64,000 bases of DNA from Liolophura sinensis (lineage: Eukaryota > Mollusca > Polyplacophora > Chitonida > Chitonidae): assembly GCF_032854445.1 (NCBI RefSeq), contig NC_088307.1, forward strand, positions 6,760,001 to 6,824,000. The letters are read 5' to 3'. Both the position numbers and the translations under genes were made by a program. The notes beneath the pieces were generated by a model. The model saw nothing but the letters and a program-made list of their open reading frames with translations, was not told the DNA's origin and made no database searches. Positions 63,161 to 64,000 of this stretch are shown here, one piece after another. Position 1 is the first letter of the stretch, and each line of letters starts with the position of its first letter.

Positions 63161-63480
63161 TATATGCATTCATTAGGGCATGCACTTGTTATGTGCCAAA
63201 ATGTAGTAAGTTTGTCAAATTTTAAAGCCCTCTATACCCTGTTTTTAGTAAGACAGCTCATGGATTTTCAGCATACATACTGTACATATATAGTCCCTTC
63301 CACTTAGCAATTTTGAACTTTACACCTGTATTAGTTTTCTGTCACGTGACCTAAAATATGAGAGAAAATTGCAATTTTCGATCTTTGAAGGCAATTTGCG
63401 ACATAAGTACATCTTGCGGGGGGGAAAATAAGACCAGATTCGTGATCAGAACGTCATGTCACATACAATTCACTCATTCA
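63161..63480 (+). repeat. Roughly 345 bp unit, copy 4
   Basis: TGGATTTTCAGCATACATAC, GTCACGTGACCTAAAATATG and ATAAGACCAGATTCGTGATC AGAACGTCATG. CACGTGAC position is 344 bp after copy 3. Confidence 0.85.
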
Positions 63481-64000
63481 GCAAGTTTATTGTCAAATAT
63501 GGATGACGTCTATTTTTTTTTTCTTTTTTTTTTGCTCCTATTAGACAAACCTTGGGTCTTTTCAGAAGAGCATAAAACTAATAGGTTTGAACGGTCTGCG
63601 GTGGAGAAAGTGCAAAGTTTTCGAGAGTGAACGCTGAAAGCTGTGTGTACAGACCGCTTGGAAGCCGTATAACTTTTTTTTTAACTTTGTTTTAGGACAT
63701 AAAAATCATATTGATAATGTACGTCACATCACTTTTTATTCATTTCTGTGTTCAGGATTGAATAAAATTCTGATCAAGTTTACTTTATGTAATGTATGGC
63801 TCTTTGCGAAGAGAATGTACCGCGCTCAGGGAAAGTTGGTGAGACATCAGTAGTGACACAAATGGTCAGTGTATTCCATGAATAAAACCCTCATCATAAT
63901 TTAAACATTTGACTGTATTTAATTCACGGTGGAAACAACTAAAAGAAAAAAGGGAAGGTATTGTCACATACAGGTTTGAGGGTTTAACACCTCCGTTGCG
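63481..64000. other. Non-coding end of window
   Basis: No feature recognised; frame 63358-63630 spans the repeat border and has no domain. Confidence 0.4.

Overview
The window looks like nuclear DNA of a marine invertebrate, most likely a mollusc or another lophotrochozoan. Genes are split by long introns with GT/AG borders. tRNA-derived SINEs and SINE fragments ending in AAATAAATA tails are common, tandem repeats are abundant, and the main intact genes are animal secretase-type rhomboid proteases. Species cannot be fixed from sequence alone; mollusc is an inference from repeat style.

Layout. 1-7.7 kb: non-coding and repeat-rich, with an 18-19 bp minisatellite near 0.7-1.06 kb and a 41 bp minisatellite at 4.47-5.65 kb that starts inside a truncated SINE. 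7.7-20.1 kb: rhomboid gene 1 (+), nine exons seen, EF-hand region followed by a rhomboid domain; its first exon(s) are not identified. 20.1-33.2 kb: intergenic, with a 39 bp satellite (22.28-23.9 kb), an 88 bp satellite (28.7-29.3 kb), a MITE-like inverted repeat (30.1 kb) and a second 41 bp satellite (31.84-32.22 kb). 33.3-44.6 kb: rhomboid gene 2 (+), eight exons, complete from ATG to stop, with a short charged N-terminus and no EF-hand exons. 39.5-53 kb: nested, decayed Penelope-like reverse-transcriptase element pieces, partly inside introns of gene 2. 53.8-54.8 kb: two minisatellites. 55.6-57.4 kb: a tectonin-repeat lectin pseudogene (-). 57.5-64 kb: SINEs, a (TA)n hairpin, a small MITE, a Tc1-like transposase head fragment (-), and four copies of a roughly 345 bp unit.

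The two rhomboid genes are tandem paralogues: from the exon starting IIVF onward their exon lengths are 155/155, 113/113, 101/101, 94/94, 96/93 and 170/170 nt with identical phases. Both keep the WR motif, the membrane-embedded HxxxN pair, GASGG with the catalytic serine, and SAHIGG with the catalytic histidine, so both are predicted active intramembrane serine proteases.

The most unusual signal is where the tandem repeats sit. In gene 1, five of eight visible 5' splice sites, and also the end of the last coding exon, are each the first unit of a minisatellite whose unit contains the exon tail plus the GT donor. Gene 2 shows the same at one donor, at the exon homologous to an affected exon of gene 1 but with an unrelated repeat. 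Each array therefore carries many near-perfect decoy donors immediately downstream of the real one. I know of no named system that this matches.
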